Positions 11,800 through 12,193 of a stretch of DNA of 12,193 nucleotides are shown here, in pieces. The position numbers and the translations under genes were made by a program. The notes beneath the pieces are model-generated. The model had not been told where the DNA came from. It saw only the letters and a list, made by a program, of their open reading frames with translations, and did no database searches. Numbering within the stretch: the first letter of the stretch is position 1; the number at the start of each line of letters is the position of its first letter. This DNA is from Candidatus Saccharibacteria bacterium UBA7683. Lineage in GTDB: Bacteria; Patescibacteriota; Saccharimonadia; Saccharimonadales; UBA7683. The stretch lies in the NCBI GenBank assembly GCA_002482925.1, contig DLGX01000049.1, positions 1 through 12,193 on the forward strand, read 5' to 3'.

Positions 11800-12193
11800 A
11801 ACTAGGCAATCTTACACTAAGCACTCCATTTATGAATGCCGCGTGTAGCATTGCCAAAACCCACGAAGACATAGAGGCACTTTGCAAAACCAAAGCAGGG
11901 GCAGTTCTTATTGGCTCGATAACGGTAGAAGCACGAGATGGAAATCCTGAACCTCGATGGTTTGCTGGCGAAGGCTTTGCGCTCAATTCTTTCGGTATGC
12001 CTAATGGTGGTGTGGCATTTTATAAAACTGAACTTCCTAAAATGACGAAAGCAATACATGAGGTCAATAAGGTGGCGATTCTAAGTATTGCTGGATTTTC
12101 TAACAACGAATACGTACAACTTGCCGAGCTTGCTGACTGTAGTGGTGTAGATATGATTGAGGTTAATTTCGGCTGTCCAAATGTTTCGATTGA
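11796..12193 (+). CDS. pyrD: dihydroorotate dehydrogenase, class 1-like, 3' end cut off by the window
   Basis: The enzyme oxidises dihydroorotate to orotate using FMN, directly after the dihydroorotase step. Only the first 132 codons are in the window; the frame is open to the edge. Seen here are the start MKLGNLTLSTPFMNAAC, the FMN/substrate loop NSFGMPNGG and the central EVNFGCPNV. The NSFGMPN wording is that of dihydroorotate dehydrogenase rather than of the related tRNA-dihydrouridine synthases. With no N-terminal membrane helix it is a soluble class-1 enzyme; subclass 1A (fumarate) versus 1B (NAD, with PyrK) cannot be decided because the catalytic Cys/Ser region lies beyond the edge. The start ATG overlaps the pyrC stop as ATGA, showing translational coupling. 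Confidence 0.93.
   Translation, partial: MKLGNLTLSTPFMNAACSIAKTHEDIEALCKTKAGAVLIGSITVEARDGNPEPRWFAGEGFALNSFGMPNGGVAFYKTELPKMTKAIHEVNKVAILSIAGFSNNEYVQLAELADCSGVDMIEVNFGCPNVSI

Noticed and set aside
1..12193. Alternative genetic code with TGA as glycine
   Set aside because: TGA ends yvcK and pyrC at family-typical lengths and at coupled overlaps, and no gene needs an internal TGA.
1..12193. CRISPR array, insertion sequence, prophage or defence locus
   Set aside because: No regularly spaced repeats and no transposase, integrase, Cas or toxin-antitoxin motif is visible; RadC alone is not evidence for a mobile element.

Overview
The window looks like a stretch of a small-genome bacterium of the Candidate Phyla Radiation (Patescibacteria), most likely Candidatus Saccharibacteria (TM7). 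This is inference from gene style: short, tightly packed and often overlapping genes, moderate-to-low GC, a PIF1-type helicase fused to an HRDC domain, and a Cys-less His-rich cupredoxin of a kind I associate with CPR genomes. TAA, TAG and TGA are all used as stops and no gene needs TGA read through, so the code is standard. This argues against the TGA=Gly lineages (Gracilibacteria, Absconditabacteria).

Layout. Positions 1-7466 are entirely plus-strand: the tail of a probable FMN-binding split-barrel protein; peptide deformylase; a six-helix ferric-reductase-like membrane protein overlapping a membrane-anchored cupredoxin; ribonuclease HI; a flavodoxin-fold NAD(P)H oxidoreductase; then YvcK, a HAD-family hydrolase and an HSL-type esterase, the last three overlapping one another; and the PIF1-HRDC helicase. 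Positions 7467-7740 are a non-coding, palindrome-rich spacer between convergent genes. Positions 7741-9378 are minus-strand: a 312-residue protein I do not recognise, and upstream of it RadC. From 9435 the plus strand resumes with a family-1 glycosidase, dihydroorotase and the start of a class-1 dihydroorotate dehydrogenase that runs off the end.

How the genes work together. Most are housekeeping. pyrC and pyrD overlap by 4 bases and catalyse consecutive steps of de novo pyrimidine synthesis. The membrane heme-type protein and the cupredoxin look like a two-gene envelope redox module. yvcK, the HAD gene and the esterase appear translationally coupled, but I cannot name a shared pathway.

The most notable sequence-level signal is in the promoters. 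Several genes have a TATACT/TATAAT/TACAAT -10 box only about 6-10 bases before the probable start codon, three of them preceded by TGC. This implies leaderless or nearly leaderless transcripts. In two genes (yvcK and the helicase) the longest open frame begins upstream of this box, so its extra N-terminal codons are probably promoter DNA. I see no complete mobile element, CRISPR array, phage gene or rRNA. The clearest candidates for something undescribed are the Cys-less cupredoxin module, the repeat-like spacer at 7467-7740 with a tRNA-Ser-like fragment, and the unrecognised 312-residue protein.
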